Positions 34,168-44,522 are shown, counted from the first letter of the stretch. The stretch is DNA of 64,000 nucleotides from Donghicola tyrosinivorans (GCF_003003355.1 NZ_PVTQ01000005.1:1-64000), one strand, 5' to 3'. Numbers and translations: made by a program. The notes: generated by a model from the sequence alone, not told the origin.

Positions 34168-35682
34168 TCAATTTCGCCAGAAATTCGGATTAAACAGAGC
34201 GATCAGCGCCAATGCCTCAAGGCGTCCCAGCACCATTGCAAAACAAACGACCAGTTTTGCCCCATCGGATAGGGACTGGTACGTCAACGGGACATCGGCA
34301 CCGGCATGTGCCAACTGGCCGGTGGTGGAAAGACCAGCCACCGCGAAGATCATCGCCTCTTCAAATCCAACGCCGAAAGCGGTCAGTAGCGACATCACCG
34401 CCGCGATGGACAAAGCGAACAGCATAAAGAACAGCCACGCCAGGAATGCGCCCTGACGATGGATGCGGCGGCCATAGGCCCGCATTCCGGCGACAGAGGA
34501 CGGATAGACCAGCTTGTTCAATTCCCGAACGCCGTGCTTGTAGAGGGCATAGACCCGCAGCAGCTTGACCCCGCCGGTGGTGGTGGCCACACCGCCGCCG
34601 ATGATCGACAGGCCGATCAGAACCACGCCCGGCGCAGGTAGGCCAGACCAATCACGGGCCTCATTCCAAGCCACGGATTCGTATCCCGTCGTGGTCAGGA
34701 AGGACGCCACCGTAAAGACCGAGCCCCAAAGCGCCAGCAAACCGGCGGTGAAATCGCTATGCTCGTTCACCTCGATGGCGCCGATCCAGTGGCGCAAGAA
34801 CAGAAGCATGGGCAGGCCAATGATGATAATCCCCGCCATCTGCACTTCGGGGTCGGTCAGCAGACGTTCACGCCGCCCCGCCACATCGCGCGAAAATGTC
34901 AGGCGCGAAATCCCGAAGGCGAAGAAAAACAGGATAACAACCTCTGCGGCCAGACCGGCGTTATCCTCTGTCACATGACCGACAATAGTGATCCCACTGG
35001 TCGACATGGTCCCCATGGCGTGCATCAAGGCACGCAGGGTATCCTCGCCCACGACCAGCAAAAGCACCCAGAGCAGCAAGGTTAGCGAGATATAGATTGG
35101 CGCAAGGGTGGACAGCGCGTACCAGATATGGCCCGCGGGGGTTCGCTGGCGGGTGCCGCGCCGGATAAGGGTCACGTCCTCACCGCCACCTGCGGCGGTG
35201 GTGATCTCGAACCCGCCAAGGTTCATTGGGGCAAGGGTGGCCGCTGCGACGACCCAAACTAGCAGGCCGCCTAGCCAGCCAACGATTCCGCGCCACAGAT
35301 GCAGGCTTTTGGTCAACTGACCAGTGCCTTCATAAAGCGACGCGCCAGTGGTGGTCAGGCTTGAGACCATCTCAAAATAGGCGTTCAGAAAGGTGGTATT
35401 CTGGCTGCCCTCATACAAAGGCACGGCCAGCACTAACGGCAGCAGGGTGAATGACGCCACAAGGGTCGCCAACTGTTCCCGCTGGGAAAACGCGCCATGC
35501 CGTTGGTTCACCGCGATCCCGATAAAGGCGGTGATGATCAGCGTCAGCAGGCCGCTGTAGAAAAAGCTGCGCGCCACATGGAAATCTTCGGCCACCAGCG
35601 CATGGGCAGCCGGCAGCATCATCGCCAGCCCTGCCACCCCGGTCAGGTGCAGTGCCAATGGAAGGTTCGCGAGCGCCCGCAC
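34168..35682 (-). CDS. trkH: Potassium uptake channel protein TrkH
   Basis: TrkH is the membrane channel of the Trk potassium system, gated by TrkA. The 504-residue protein has the four-fold M-P-M repeats with selectivity-type segments SSLTTTGASLY, GTMSTSGITI, SFLTTTGYESV and AGLSTTGQ. It lies just after trkA (10-base gap), so the pair is co-transcribed, downstream of ntrX and upstream of hfq. Many charged cytoplasmic loops contain RRR clusters as usual. Confidence 0.95.
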   Translation of the reverse strand: MRALANLPLALHLTGVAGLAMMLPAAHALVAEDFHVARSFFYSGLLTLIITAFIGIAVNQRHGAFSQREQLATLVASFTLLPLVLAVPLYEGSQNTTFLNAYFEMVSSLTTTGASLYEGTGQLTKSLHLWRGIVGWLGGLLVWVVAAATLAPMNLGGFEITTAAGGGEDVTLIRRGTRQRTPAGHIWYALSTLAPIYISLTLLLWVLLLVVGEDTLRALMHAMGTMSTSGITIVGHVTEDNAGLAAEVVILFFFAFGISRLTFSRDVAGRRERLLTDPEVQMAGIIIIGLPMLLFLRHWIGAIEVNEHSDFTAGLLALWGSVFTVASFLTTTGYESVAWNEARDWSGLPAPGVVLIGLSIIGGGVATTTGGVKLLRVYALYKHGVRELNKLVYPSSVAGMRAYGRRIHRQGAFLAWLFFMLFALSIAAVMSLLTAFGVGFEEAMIFAVAGLSTTGQLAHAGADVPLTYQSLSDGAKLVVCFAMVLGRLEALALIALFNPNFWRN

Positions 35683-35692
35683 CGGTCAGCCT

Positions 35693-37069
35693 CTAGAAAT
35701 AGTCGATCGAGACCTGCAACAGGCGCTCGACCTCGGGGACGTCTTTTGTCAGCGAGAAGATCGAGACGATATCCCCCTCTTCCACCACGGTATTGCCGCG
35801 CGGATTAAGGTATTTCTCGCCGCGCATGATGCCACCAAGCAGAACGCCTTCGGGGAAAGCAATGTCCCGCACCGGCTTGCCCGACAGGGGCGAGGTCGAC
35901 AGAACCTGCGCCTCGATCACCTCGGCCTCGGCATCGCCAATTGAATAGACGTTGCGCACGCGGCCATGACGGATATGCCGCAGAATCGAGCTAACGGTGG
36001 TGGCCCGAGGGTTGATGTAGGCGTCGATCCCCAGCGCGTCGATCATCGGCAACAGCGTCGGATCGTTGATCAGGGCGATCGACATGGGGCAGCCAAGGGA
36101 CTTGGCCCGCGTCGCCGCCAGCATGTTGGTTTTATCGTCGTCGGTCACACAAAGCACCGCGTCGGCGCGACCAATCTGCGCCTCTTCCAGTAGGGCTGCG
36201 TCCAGACCGTCGCCATGCAAAACGATGGTGCGTTCCAGCGCATCAGCAGCCTTCTCGGCGCGTTTGCGGTCCTTTTCGATGACCTTCATCCGGATGCGCT
36301 TTTTGGCGCTTTCCAGTTCTTTCGCGACCGCCAGGCCGACGTTACCGCCGCCCACAAGAACCACGCGCTCTTGTTTGCGGGGGGTCTTGCCAAAGATTTC
36401 CAGCGTGCGGTTCAGATCTTCGTTGTAGATGAACAGATAAATGTGATCGCCTTCGAAAATCTGATCACCGGCTTCAGGCGCATACAGCGTCCCTTCGCGG
36501 CGGATACCAACCACGGTCGCCCGCAGGGTCGAGAAAAGATCGGTCAACTGGCGCAGCGGCGTGTTCAGAACCGGACAATCCTCATCGGCGACGATCCCCA
36601 ACAAACGGGCATGGCCATCAAAGAAGGTGTCGGTGTCAAACGCATCGGGCGCAGACAGACGTTGCAACGCCGCCGAGGCGACCTCGCGTTCGGGGCTGAT
36701 CACCACGTCGATGGGCAGGTGATCACGGCGATAGAGGTCTGAATAAATCGCAGTCAGATAGCTTTGCGCCCGCAGACGGGCGATCTTGCGGGGAATGTTG
36801 AACACCGAATGGGCCACCTGACAGGTGACCATGTTCACCTCGTCCGAGTAGGTCGCCGCGATGATCATATCCGCGTCCCGCGCCCCTGCCCGTTCCAGCA
36901 CGTCAGGATAGCTGGCAAAGCCCGCGATGCCCTGCACGTCCAGCGTATCGGTGGCACGCCGCACAAGATCAGGATTGTTGTCCACGACGGTCACGTCGTT
37001 CAGTTCGCCCGAGAGATGGCGGGCAATTTGCCACCCCACCTGGCCAGCGCCACAAATGATCACCTTCAT
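35693..37069 (-). CDS. trkA: Trk system potassium transporter regulatory protein TrkA
   Basis: This cytoplasmic NAD(H)-binding gate protein controls TrkH. The 458-residue protein is a tandem RCK: two Rossmann units start with GAGQVGWQIARHL (residue 6) and GGGNVGLAVAKEL (about residue 240). Each is followed by a TrkA_C domain (near 140-220 and 370-455). It is followed at 10 bases by trkH. It lies 68 bases after the ntrX stop, and the gene order ntrYX-trkA is conserved in alphaproteobacteria. Confidence 0.96.
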   Translation of the reverse strand: MKVIICGAGQVGWQIARHLSGELNDVTVVDNNPDLVRRATDTLDVQGIAGFASYPDVLERAGARDADMIIAATYSDEVNMVTCQVAHSVFNIPRKIARLRAQSYLTAIYSDLYRRDHLPIDVVISPEREVASAALQRLSAPDAFDTDTFFDGHARLLGIVADEDCPVLNTPLRQLTDLFSTLRATVVGIRREGTLYAPEAGDQIFEGDHIYLFIYNEDLNRTLEIFGKTPRKQERVVLVGGGNVGLAVAKELESAKKRIRMKVIEKDRKRAEKAADALERTIVLHGDGLDAALLEEAQIGRADAVLCVTDDDKTNMLAATRAKSLGCPMSIALINDPTLLPMIDALGIDAYINPRATTVSSILRHIRHGRVRNVYSIGDAEAEVIEAQVLSTSPLSGKPVRDIAFPEGVLLGGIMRGEKYLNPRGNTVVEEGDIVSIFSLTKDVPEVERLLQVSIDYF

Positions 37070-37137
37070 GGCAGATACCTCATGCTACTGCGAAATGACT
37101 TCGCAGGTTGGCGTTGAATCGTCAATTGCTGACACAC

Positions 37138-38532
37138 TCAGGCTGAAATGCTCTCATCGGATTTACTGCCCGCCTTGGCGCCGATCCCAAGGGATTTGAG
37201 CTTGCGATGCAGGGCGCTGCGCTCCATCCCGACGAATTGCGCAGTGCGGCTGATGTTGCCGCCAAAACGGTTGATCTGGGTCAGCAGATATTCCTTTTCA
37301 AAGGCTTCGCGGGCCTCACGCAAAGGCAGCGCGGCCAGCACGCCCGACAGAACCACACGCTCTTCACCTTCATCGGCGGGACGGTCGCTGCCTGATACCT
37401 CGGCGGCGCTGATCGGCCCGTCGCTGTCACCAAGGATCAGAACGCGCTCGATAAGGTTGCGCAACTGGCGCACGTTGCCAGGCCAGCTCATGGTTTGCAG
37501 AACTGCGGCGGCCTCATCGCTGAGGGCCCGCTTGGCCAGACCTTGGGTGTTGTGGAATTCCTCGACGAAATGGCTGACCAGCAGCGGCAGATCCTCGCGC
37601 CGTTCGGTCAGGGGCGGCACCTGCACAGGCACCACATTCAGGCGGTGGAACAGCTCTTCACGAAAGCGGCCCGCTGCAATTTCGTCCTTCAGATCACAAC
37701 CGGTCGAGCTGATGACCCGGAGGTCCACCCGTACCTTGTCCGTGCCACCCAAGCGTTGGAAGGTCTGATCGACCAGCACCCGCAGCAGCTTGGACTGGGA
37801 CCCCAGCGGCATATCTGCCACCTCATCGAAATAGAGAACACCGCCGTTGGCTTGTTCCAGCAGACCGGGCTCAATCCCCCGCTCGGTGCTTTCACGGCCG
37901 AACAGCACCGCTTCGATCCGCTCAGGCTCGATCGAGGCGCAGTTGACCACCACAAACGGCGCATCCGCACGGTTCGAGTTCTGGTGGATGTAGCGCGCCG
38001 CCACTTCCTTGCCGCTACCCGACGGCCCCGTCAGCATCACCCGCCCGTTCGAGCGCGTGACCTTATCCAATTGCCCGATCAGCCCGCGGAACGCGGGGCT
38101 ATCCCCGATCATCACGGCAGCTTTCTGTTCAACACGCTTGAGACTCTGGTTTTCGCGGCGCAGGTTGCTGGCCTCCATCGCGCGGCGGATCACCACCAGA
38201 AGCTGGTCGATGTTGAAGGGCTTTTCGATGAAGTCGTAGGCACCCTGTTTGATCGCCGCTACGGCGATTTCAATGTTACCGTGACCCGAGATAATGACCA
38301 CCGGAATACCAGGGTTATCGCGCTTGACCGTTTTCAGAATGTCGATGCCGTCCATCTGGCTGTCTTTCAACCAGATATCCAAGATCATCAAAGCGGGCGG
38401 CGCCGCGTTCAGTTCCGCCATGCATTCATCGGAAGAGCCCGCAAGCCGTGTGGAATAGCCTTCATCCTCAAGGATGTCGCCAATCAACTCGCGGATATCA
38501 CGTTCGTCATCAACAATAAGAATGTCGCTCAT
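37138..38532 (-). CDS. ntrX: Response regulator NtrX without GAFTGA motif
   Basis: NtrX is the regulator paired with NtrY, affecting nitrogen, redox or envelope genes in alphaproteobacteria. The 464-residue protein has a receiver domain with D in LMILDIWLKDS, an AAA+ domain with Walker A TGPSGSGKEV and Walker B GGVLYFDEVADMP, and a Fis-type helix-turn-helix at the C-terminus (GNISRTAQFVGMERSALHRKLK). The region where sigma-54 activators carry GAFTGA reads LFGRESTERGIEPGLLEQA, so the contact loop is missing. This is typical of alphaproteobacterial NtrX. I start at MSDILI (38532). Confidence 0.95.
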   Translation of the reverse strand: MSDILIVDDERDIRELIGDILEDEGYSTRLAGSSDECMAELNAAPPALMILDIWLKDSQMDGIDILKTVKRDNPGIPVVIISGHGNIEIAVAAIKQGAYDFIEKPFNIDQLLVVIRRAMEASNLRRENQSLKRVEQKAAVMIGDSPAFRGLIGQLDKVTRSNGRVMLTGPSGSGKEVAARYIHQNSNRADAPFVVVNCASIEPERIEAVLFGRESTERGIEPGLLEQANGGVLYFDEVADMPLGSQSKLLRVLVDQTFQRLGGTDKVRVDLRVISSTGCDLKDEIAAGRFREELFHRLNVVPVQVPPLTERREDLPLLVSHFVEEFHNTQGLAKRALSDEAAAVLQTMSWPGNVRQLRNLIERVLILGDSDGPISAAEVSGSDRPADEGEERVVLSGVLAALPLREAREAFEKEYLLTQINRFGGNISRTAQFVGMERSALHRKLKSLGIGAKAGSKSDESISA

Positions 38533-38552
38533 CTTACTCTGAGGCCTCACTT

Positions 38553-40796
38553 TTATTTCTTCGCAGCGCCGTCAAGCGGCAGCAGGATCTCGGCACAGGC
38601 GCCAACGCGCGCACCTTCGGTAAAGGGTTCGGCGTCCAGCAGTTGCAGCGTGCCGCCGTGTTCTTCGATAATCTTCTTCACAATCGGCAAACCAAGTCCG
38701 GTGCCTTTTTCGCGGGTCGTCACATAGGGTTCAAACAGCCGCCCGCGATCTTCGGGCAGGCCGATCCCATTGTCGGAAATCCGGATCATCACCTGATCGC
38801 CATTTGCCCGCATCTTTACACGAACTTCCGGCACATGACCATCCGGAGCACCCTTTTCATACAGGGTTTCAATGGCTTCTCCGGCGTTCTTGATTAAATT
38901 TATCAGCGCCTGAGAAATCATCGTCTCATCCACCAGCGCCTGAATGCCCTGATCCGGAAGGTCCGAGACGATTTTCAGATCGGTATTCGAATCCTGCAGC
39001 AGGACAGCGTTGCTGACCAAGGGCAGCAAATCCACCGGCTTACGCTGGGGCTGGGGCATCCGCGCGAATTTCGAGAACTCGTTCACGATATGGCGCAGGT
39101 CCTCGGTCTGGCGGACGATCACGCCGGTCAACTGCTCCAGCGAGTCCTTTTCGTCCCCCACCAACTTGCCGAATTTACGCTTGATCCGCTCAGCGGACAG
39201 CTGGATCGGGGTCAGCGGGTTCTTGATCTCATGGGCGATCCGGCGGGCCACGTCGCCCCACGCGGCAGAGCGCTGCGCCGCCACAAGATCGGACACATCG
39301 TCAAAGGCAACCACGTAGCCCTCAAGACCGGTCTCTTCGTTCATCCGCGCCGACATACGCACCAGAAGGGTTTCGGTCTTGCCGTTACGGGTCAGGCGCA
39401 CCTCTTGCTGCAAAGCCTCAGTCGGACTTGAGCGCAGATTGTCGAACGCGGGCAGGAATTCGGGGATCGCAACCCCCAGCGCCACGCCCTGTCCGTCGCT
39501 TTCCCGCAGGTCCAGCAGCGCCTCGGCCGAGCGGTTCGCCAGCGTGATCCGTCCGTCGGCGTCCAGCGCAATCACGCCCGATGTCACCGAGGTCAGCACC
39601 GAGTCAAATAACCGGCGGCGCTTTTCGATCTGTTCTGTGCTTTCCAGCAAGGTATCGCGCTGTTGCTTCAGTTGGCGCGTCATCTGGTTGAAATAGCGGC
39701 CAAGCATGGCGATTTCGTCGTCGCCCTTTTCCTCACGGACCTGAACCATCAGATCGCCGCCACCCACGCGCTGCGCAGCACCCGCCAAGCGACCCACAGG
39801 ACGGGCCAGACGTTCGGCAAACCACAGCCCTAGCCAAATCGCGGCCAAGATCAGGATCAATGCAAAGCCAAGGTACAATAGGCCGAATTCGAACAGCAGA
39901 CGTCCTCGGTCGTTTTCCAACTGCTGGTACAGTTTCACCGTTTGCTGCGTATCATCCAGCAGCTTCAGGATCGAGCCATCGACGATCCGGCTGACATAGA
40001 GATAACGGTTCACATAGCCCGGCAAGTTGACGATGGCGCGAAACTCGTTCCTGTCCCAATCTTCAATGATTGCAATACCTTCGCGGGCAGCGGTCTGGAT
40101 ATCCTCGGTCGAGGGCTTTTCGAAGTTGAAAAGATAAGACCCCTCGCCGCGCGCACGAATTTCCCCGCCCGCATCAATCACAAAGGCCTCGGCCAAGCCG
40201 CGCTGGATCAGCTTTTGCCCGTTGCCGACCAATTCACGCACCTCGCCATCAGTCAGGTAGCCTTTGGCACGGCGGTTGGCCTCAAGATAGGCGCTGAGGG
40301 CGCGGGCATCCTCGGCCAAGTCTTGGCGGTGCTCTTCCTCATAAGCCTGCGCGGCGGCAAGGGACGATCCAAGCACCCGCTGCACGCGGTCAGAAAACCA
40401 GCCTTCAAGGCCGAAATTCACTGTCAAAACTGCGAAGATCGCCACGCAAACCGTTGGAATAAGGGCCAAAAGAGCGAATACACCCGTCAGGCGCAGGTGC
40501 AGCCGCGACCCAGCCGAGCGGGCTCGGCGGGCAGCCACCATCTGCGCCACGCGGCCCAGAACCAGCGTTGCCACCAGCAGCACATAGATGAAATCCGCCA
40601 GCAGGATGACCCGCAGGTTGGCCGAGGACATCCCCTGATCCAGAGGGCCCAGAACCAAGAAGGTTAGAAATGCGAGCACAGGGCCAAGGATCACCAGACC
40701 CAAGGCGGCCGCGTTCTGCACGCGGCGCTGCGCACGCAAGCGGTTGATGCGCTCCCACGACCAAGCGCGGTTCATCCGCTGTGATCCTGCTGCCAC
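38553..40796 (-). CDS. ntrY: Sensor histidine kinase NtrY
   Basis: NtrY is the membrane-bound kinase partner of NtrX. The 747-residue protein has three or four N-terminal helices (about 20-110) and an extended periplasmic-side region to about residue 300. A further helix and a HAMP domain (about 330-385: RLARPVGRLAGAAQRVGGGDL) follow, then a PAS domain (about 400-500), HisKA with HEIKNPLTPIQLSAERIKRKFG, and the ATPase domain with N box LINLIKNAGEAIE and G2 KGTGLGLPIVKKI. It ends 20 bases before the NtrX start. Confidence 0.95.
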   Translation of the reverse strand: MAAGSQRMNRAWSWERINRLRAQRRVQNAAALGLVILGPVLAFLTFLVLGPLDQGMSSANLRVILLADFIYVLLVATLVLGRVAQMVAARRARSAGSRLHLRLTGVFALLALIPTVCVAIFAVLTVNFGLEGWFSDRVQRVLGSSLAAAQAYEEEHRQDLAEDARALSAYLEANRRAKGYLTDGEVRELVGNGQKLIQRGLAEAFVIDAGGEIRARGEGSYLFNFEKPSTEDIQTAAREGIAIIEDWDRNEFRAIVNLPGYVNRYLYVSRIVDGSILKLLDDTQQTVKLYQQLENDRGRLLFEFGLLYLGFALILILAAIWLGLWFAERLARPVGRLAGAAQRVGGGDLMVQVREEKGDDEIAMLGRYFNQMTRQLKQQRDTLLESTEQIEKRRRLFDSVLTSVTSGVIALDADGRITLANRSAEALLDLRESDGQGVALGVAIPEFLPAFDNLRSSPTEALQQEVRLTRNGKTETLLVRMSARMNEETGLEGYVVAFDDVSDLVAAQRSAAWGDVARRIAHEIKNPLTPIQLSAERIKRKFGKLVGDEKDSLEQLTGVIVRQTEDLRHIVNEFSKFARMPQPQRKPVDLLPLVSNAVLLQDSNTDLKIVSDLPDQGIQALVDETMISQALINLIKNAGEAIETLYEKGAPDGHVPEVRVKMRANGDQVMIRISDNGIGLPEDRGRLFEPYVTTREKGTGLGLPIVKKIIEEHGGTLQLLDAEPFTEGARVGACAEILLPLDGAAKK

Positions 40797-40817
40797 TATG
40801 GCCTCTTCGACATGATG

Positions 40818-40834
40818 GGGCGGCAGTGCCGCCC
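40818..40834. other. GC-rich hairpin between ntrC and ntrY
   Basis: GGGCGGCA and TGCCGCCC flank one G, giving an 8-base-pair stem. There is no T run. It lies 22 bases before the ntrY start and may modulate readthrough or translation between the ntrBC and ntrYX parts. Confidence 0.35.
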
Positions 40835-40896
40835 ACTCGCTACATTTTGGGAGGTAGGATCAAAGTGAACCTGATTTGCCACCCACTGTTGCGATT

Positions 40897-42261
40897 TTAC
40901 ATCAACTTTCGACGACGTGTCACCTGAATATCAAGGTCAGTGATCTTTTTACGCAGGGTATTTCTGTTGATCCCCAGCAAATCGGCGCATTTCGCCTGAT
41001 TTCCGCCCGTTGCATCCAGCGCTATCTCAATGAGAGGCACTTCGATCTCGGCCAGAATGCGCTGGTAGAGACCCGGCGGCGGCAGAACCCCGCCGTGCAG
41101 GTCAAAGTAACGACGCAGGTGGCGGGCCACGGCGGCGGACAGTTTCTCCTGCGGCGCACCGCTGACCATAGGCTCCATGCTGGGTTGGTTGCCAAGAACC
41201 GATTCCACTTCGGTCTTGGTGATTTGCGGCTCACGCGACGTGACCACCAGACGCTTCATCGCGTTTTCCAACTGGCGCACGTTGCCCGGCCAGCTGTAGG
41301 CGCGAACCATCTTTTCCGCATCATCCGACAGTGAACGTGAAGGTGCGCCGTCCAGTTCGGCCTTGGACAGGAAGTGTGCCGCCAACAGGGGAATATCATC
41401 CACCCGCTCGCGCAGCGCGGGCACCTGAATGGTCACGCCGCCAAGCCGGTAGAACAGATCCTGACGGAACTCGCCCGCTTCCATCCGGTTGGTCAGATCG
41501 GTCTGCGACGTCGCCATGATCCGCGGCGCGCTTTCCGACAGGCTGTCCAGCATCCGCACCACGCGGGCCTGTGCCTCGGGGCTCAGATCGCCCACTTCGT
41601 CAAACAACAGCGAACCGCCCTTGGCGCGGGCCAGCGCCTGCGCTGGACCTTCCAGAGTCTCTAGATCATTCGAGGTGACGGTGACAAAGGGCAGCGTGCG
41701 GCGATCGCTGAAATCGTGAATTGCGCGAGCGATCAACGACTTACCAGAGCCACTTTCACCAGAAATCAACACCGGAAGGTCGGTATTCATGACCCGCGCC
41801 ACCAGACGATACAGCGCCTGCATCGCGGGGGTACGGCCCACCAATGGCAGCTCATCTGGGCGGTCCGGCTCTTCGATAGCGCGGGGCGCGGTGCGCGAGC
41901 GGGATTCCAGTGCGCGGGCCGTCCGCTTCATCAAATCGGGCAGGTCGAAGGGCTTGGGCAGATAGTCATATGCCTTCGCCTCGGCTGCCTGAATGGCGGT
42001 CATGATGGTGTTCTGCGCCGAGATCACGATGACCGGCAGATTAGGCCGCTCTTCGTTGATCTTGGGCAGCATCTCCAGACCATTGCCGTCAGGCATCATC
42101 ACGTCAGAGATCACCACATCCCCTTTGCCTTCACCCACCCAGCGCATCAGCGTGGTCAGCGAGCTGGTCGCGTGGACCTTGCAGCCTGCGCGGGTCAAAG
42201 CCTGCGTCAAAACGGTGCGAATGGTGCGATCGTCATCTGCGACCAGTACGGTTCCGTCCAT
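40897..42261 (-). CDS. ntrC: Nitrogen regulator NtrC (sigma-70 type, no GAFTGA)
   Basis: NtrC activates nitrogen-scavenging genes when phosphorylated by NtrB. The 454-residue protein has a receiver domain (DD near 9-11, D54-like in [14 protein letters not shown]), an AAA+ domain with Walker [11 protein letters not shown] and Walker [13 protein letters not shown], and a Fis-type C-terminus ([21 protein letters not shown]). Between the Walker boxes the usual LFGHEKGAFTGA segment is absent, replaced by [17 protein letters not shown]. Rhodobacter capsulatus NtrC has the same feature and works with sigma-70 polymerase. Confidence 0.95.
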   Translation of the reverse strand: MDGTVLVADDDRTIRTVLTQALTRAGCKVHATSSLTTLMRWVGEGKGDVVISDVMMPDGNGLEMLPKINEERPNLPVIVISAQNTIMTAIQAAEAKAYDYLPKPFDLPDLMKRTARALESRSRTAPRAIEEPDRPDELPLVGRTPAMQALYRLVARVMNTDLPVLISGESGSGKSLIARAIHDFSDRRTLPFVTVTSNDLETLEGPAQALARAKGGSLLFDEVGDLSPEAQARVVRMLDSLSESAPRIMATSQTDLTNRMEAGEFRQDLFYRLGGVTIQVPALRERVDDIPLLAAHFLSKAELDGAPSRSLSDDAEKMVRAYSWPGNVRQLENAMKRLVVTSREPQITKTEVESVLGNQPSMEPMVSGAPQEKLSAAVARHLRRYFDLHGGVLPPPGLYQRILAEIEVPLIEIALDATGGNQAKCADLLGINRNTLRKKITDLDIQVTRRRKLM

Positions 42262-42273
42262 GGGTATGTCTCC

Positions 42274-43368
42274 TTACTGCTCTGCCTGTGCCTTACGGTC
42301 TGCGCGTACCGAGCGCGGGACCTGAGGCAATGAAATACGGAAGACGGTGCGTCCGGGGACCGAGTCCACCGAGATCCAGCCGTCATGTTCTGAAATGATT
42401 TTGCTAACCAGCGCGAGACCAAGACCGGTGCCGTTTTCGCGGCCCGACACGAAGGGATCGAACACATCCCCTGCAATCTCGGGCGGCAGGCCGGGGCCGT
42501 CATCGATAATCTCGATCTGAAGGGGCAGCGCCTTGCCGTTGCCATCCTTGCGACGTAGGCGCAGCGAATATTCATAGAAAGTATGCAGGCGGATGGTGCC
42601 GCCACGGTTACCGCAAGCCTCGGACGCGTTCTTCAGAAGGTTCAGGATCACCTGAAGCAACTGGTCCGCATCGCCCCAAGCCTCGGGCAGTGAGGGATCG
42701 TAATCCTCGACGAAATTCATATGCGCGCCAAAGCCCAACATGGCCGAGCGGCGGGCGCGGTCCAGAATATCGTGCAGGTTCACGGCGGCCAGCGCGGGCG
42801 GGCGCTGGTTGCCGAACTGTTCGACCTGATCCAGTAGGGCCGCGATGCGGCGCGTCTCGGCCACGATCAGATCGGTCAGTTCAAGGTCTTCGCCGTGCAG
42901 GTTCATGGACAAGAGCTGCGCCGCACCGGAAATCCCCGCCAGCGGGTTCTTGATCTCATGGGCCAACATCTGCGCCATGCCGATGGCGGATTTGGCAGCG
43001 GATTTGACGGTCTGCCCTTGAGTGATCCGGCCCGCAAATTCGCGGGTGGACATCAGGAACAGCATCTTGCCCGGTGCGCCAAGCAAAGGCGCGATCTGCA
43101 GCGTGCATTGCAGCGGCGGGCGGTTTCCCGTCCCCACATCCACATCATTCACAATGAGGACCGAGTTGCCCTCACGCGCCCGCCCGAAGGCCTCTTCGAT
43201 CGGAGCATCCACGGCCAGAACGTCAAAGACCGGATAGCCCATCATCGAGCGGGTCGAATAGTTCAGGAAACCTTCGGCGGCGGGGTTCATGTCGCAGATG
43301 CGGTTTTCCTCATCTACGACCAACGCTGGAACCGGCAGTGAATTCCATAGGTTATCCAGCATCGCCAA
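42274..43368 (-). CDS. ntrB: Nitrogen sensor kinase/phosphatase NtrB
   Basis: NtrB is the soluble kinase that responds to PII and controls NtrC. The 364-residue protein has a PAS domain (about 10-115: LWNSLPVPALVVDEENRICDMNPAAEGFLNYS), a HisKA domain with phospho-histidine in MLAHEIKNPLAGISGAAQLL, and the ATPase domain (ILNLLKNASEACG, DDGPGLPPEIAGDVFDPFVSGRENGTGLGLALV). No membrane segment is present. The start lies inside the 3' end of dusB (17-base overlap). Order dusB-ntrB-ntrC matches R. capsulatus nifR3-ntrB-ntrC. Confidence 0.95.
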   Translation of the reverse strand: MAMLDNLWNSLPVPALVVDEENRICDMNPAAEGFLNYSTRSMMGYPVFDVLAVDAPIEEAFGRAREGNSVLIVNDVDVGTGNRPPLQCTLQIAPLLGAPGKMLFLMSTREFAGRITQGQTVKSAAKSAIGMAQMLAHEIKNPLAGISGAAQLLSMNLHGEDLELTDLIVAETRRIAALLDQVEQFGNQRPPALAAVNLHDILDRARRSAMLGFGAHMNFVEDYDPSLPEAWGDADQLLQVILNLLKNASEACGNRGGTIRLHTFYEYSLRLRRKDGNGKALPLQIEIIDDGPGLPPEIAGDVFDPFVSGRENGTGLGLALVSKIISEHDGWISVDSVPGRTVFRISLPQVPRSVRADRKAQAEQ

Positions 43369-44344
43369 GCTCCGCTTCGGGGGCCAGAAGGGCCTCGTCC
43401 AGACGTTCCAGAACCTCTTGCGGCGTGCGCGCGGTCAAAATTGCGCGCCGGACTGTGGCGTTTGTATTGGCGGCGTCCATGTACCATCCCAAATGTTTGC
43501 GGGCCACTTTCAGGCCCAATTCTGTTCCGTAAAAAGAAAGCATGTCACTGTAATGACCGGCGACCATATCCACGAGCGCCGCCCCTGTGGGGATGCGCGG
43601 CGCAGGGGTGCCGAACAGCTCTGACGCAACTTGCGCCAAAATCCACGGGCGGCCTTGTGCGCCCCGTCCGATCATCACCCCATCGGCCCCTGATCGGGCC
43701 AAGGCGGTGCGGGCGGTTTCGGCGTCCACAATGTCTCCGTTTGCGATCACGGGGATCGTGACCGCCTCTTTCACCTGAGCAATCGCCGCCCAATCGGCGC
43801 TGCCCTTGTAAAACTGGCAGCGGGTGCGTCCGTGGATGGTCATCATCCGCACGCCCGCAGCCTCTGCCCGCCGCGCGAGTTCCGGCGCGTTCAAGCAATC
43901 ATCGTCCCAGCCAAGGCGGCACTTCAGCGTCACCGGCACATCCACCGCGCCAACGACCGCCTCAATCAGCGTCAAGGCGTGGTCCAGATCCTTCATCAGG
44001 GCGGACCCCGAATAGCCGCTGGTCACCTTCTTGGCGGGGCAACCCATGTTGATGTCGATCACGCGGGCACCATCGGCAGCCACCCGCTTGGCGGCTTCGG
44101 CCATCCAATAGGCCTCACGTCCCGCCAGTTGGACCGAGGTGCGATCTGCCCCCAGCCCAAGCTCGGCCTTTTCACGCACGCCGGGTTTCGCCTGCACCAT
44201 TTCCTGGCTGGCGACCATTTCGCTGACGACCAGCCCCGCGCCAAAGCCAGAGACCAACTTGCGGAAGGGCAAATCGGTGATCCCTGCCAGAGGGGCCAGT
44301 AGGACCGGAGGTGTGATCGAGATATCTGCCAAGTGAATGGCCAA
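43352..44344 (-). CDS. dusB: tRNA dihydrouridine synthase DusB (NifR3)
   Basis: DusB reduces uridine to dihydrouridine in the D loop of tRNAs, using FMN and NADPH. The 330-residue protein has the TIM-barrel domain with the active cysteine in DINMGCPAKKVTSGYSGSALMKD, FMN contacts in PVTLKCRLGW and the phosphate-binding GRGAQGRPWI, and a C-terminal helical tRNA-binding domain. Because it is the promoter-proximal gene of the ntr operon, its expression sets the level of NtrBC. The start is 178 bases from the divergent ispD. Confidence 0.95.
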   Translation of the reverse strand: MAIHLADISITPPVLLAPLAGITDLPFRKLVSGFGAGLVVSEMVASQEMVQAKPGVREKAELGLGADRTSVQLAGREAYWMAEAAKRVAADGARVIDINMGCPAKKVTSGYSGSALMKDLDHALTLIEAVVGAVDVPVTLKCRLGWDDDCLNAPELARRAEAAGVRMMTIHGRTRCQFYKGSADWAAIAQVKEAVTIPVIANGDIVDAETARTALARSGADGVMIGRGAQGRPWILAQVASELFGTPAPRIPTGAALVDMVAGHYSDMLSFYGTELGLKVARKHLGWYMDAANTNATVRRAILTARTPQEVLERLDEALLAPEAELGDAG

Positions 44345-44522
44345 CTGCTTAATCCTTGTGCATGTACTTAGGTGTTAGCCACGCCCCCCAAAGCATTCAA
44401 CTTTTGCCCGCCGAATTTTGCCCTAAAAAGCGTCTCTGCCTGTTTTTTAATCACAACTCTGCAACTGATTGCCAGTGGCCGCAGCACCGCCTAAACAAGC
44501 AAGGCGTAAAAAAGAGGGACTT

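Noticed and set aside
37138-38532. Damaged sigma-54 activator domain in NtrX
   Set aside because: The missing GAFTGA loop is the normal condition of alphaproteobacterial NtrX, and the rest of the domain is intact, so it is not a mutation.
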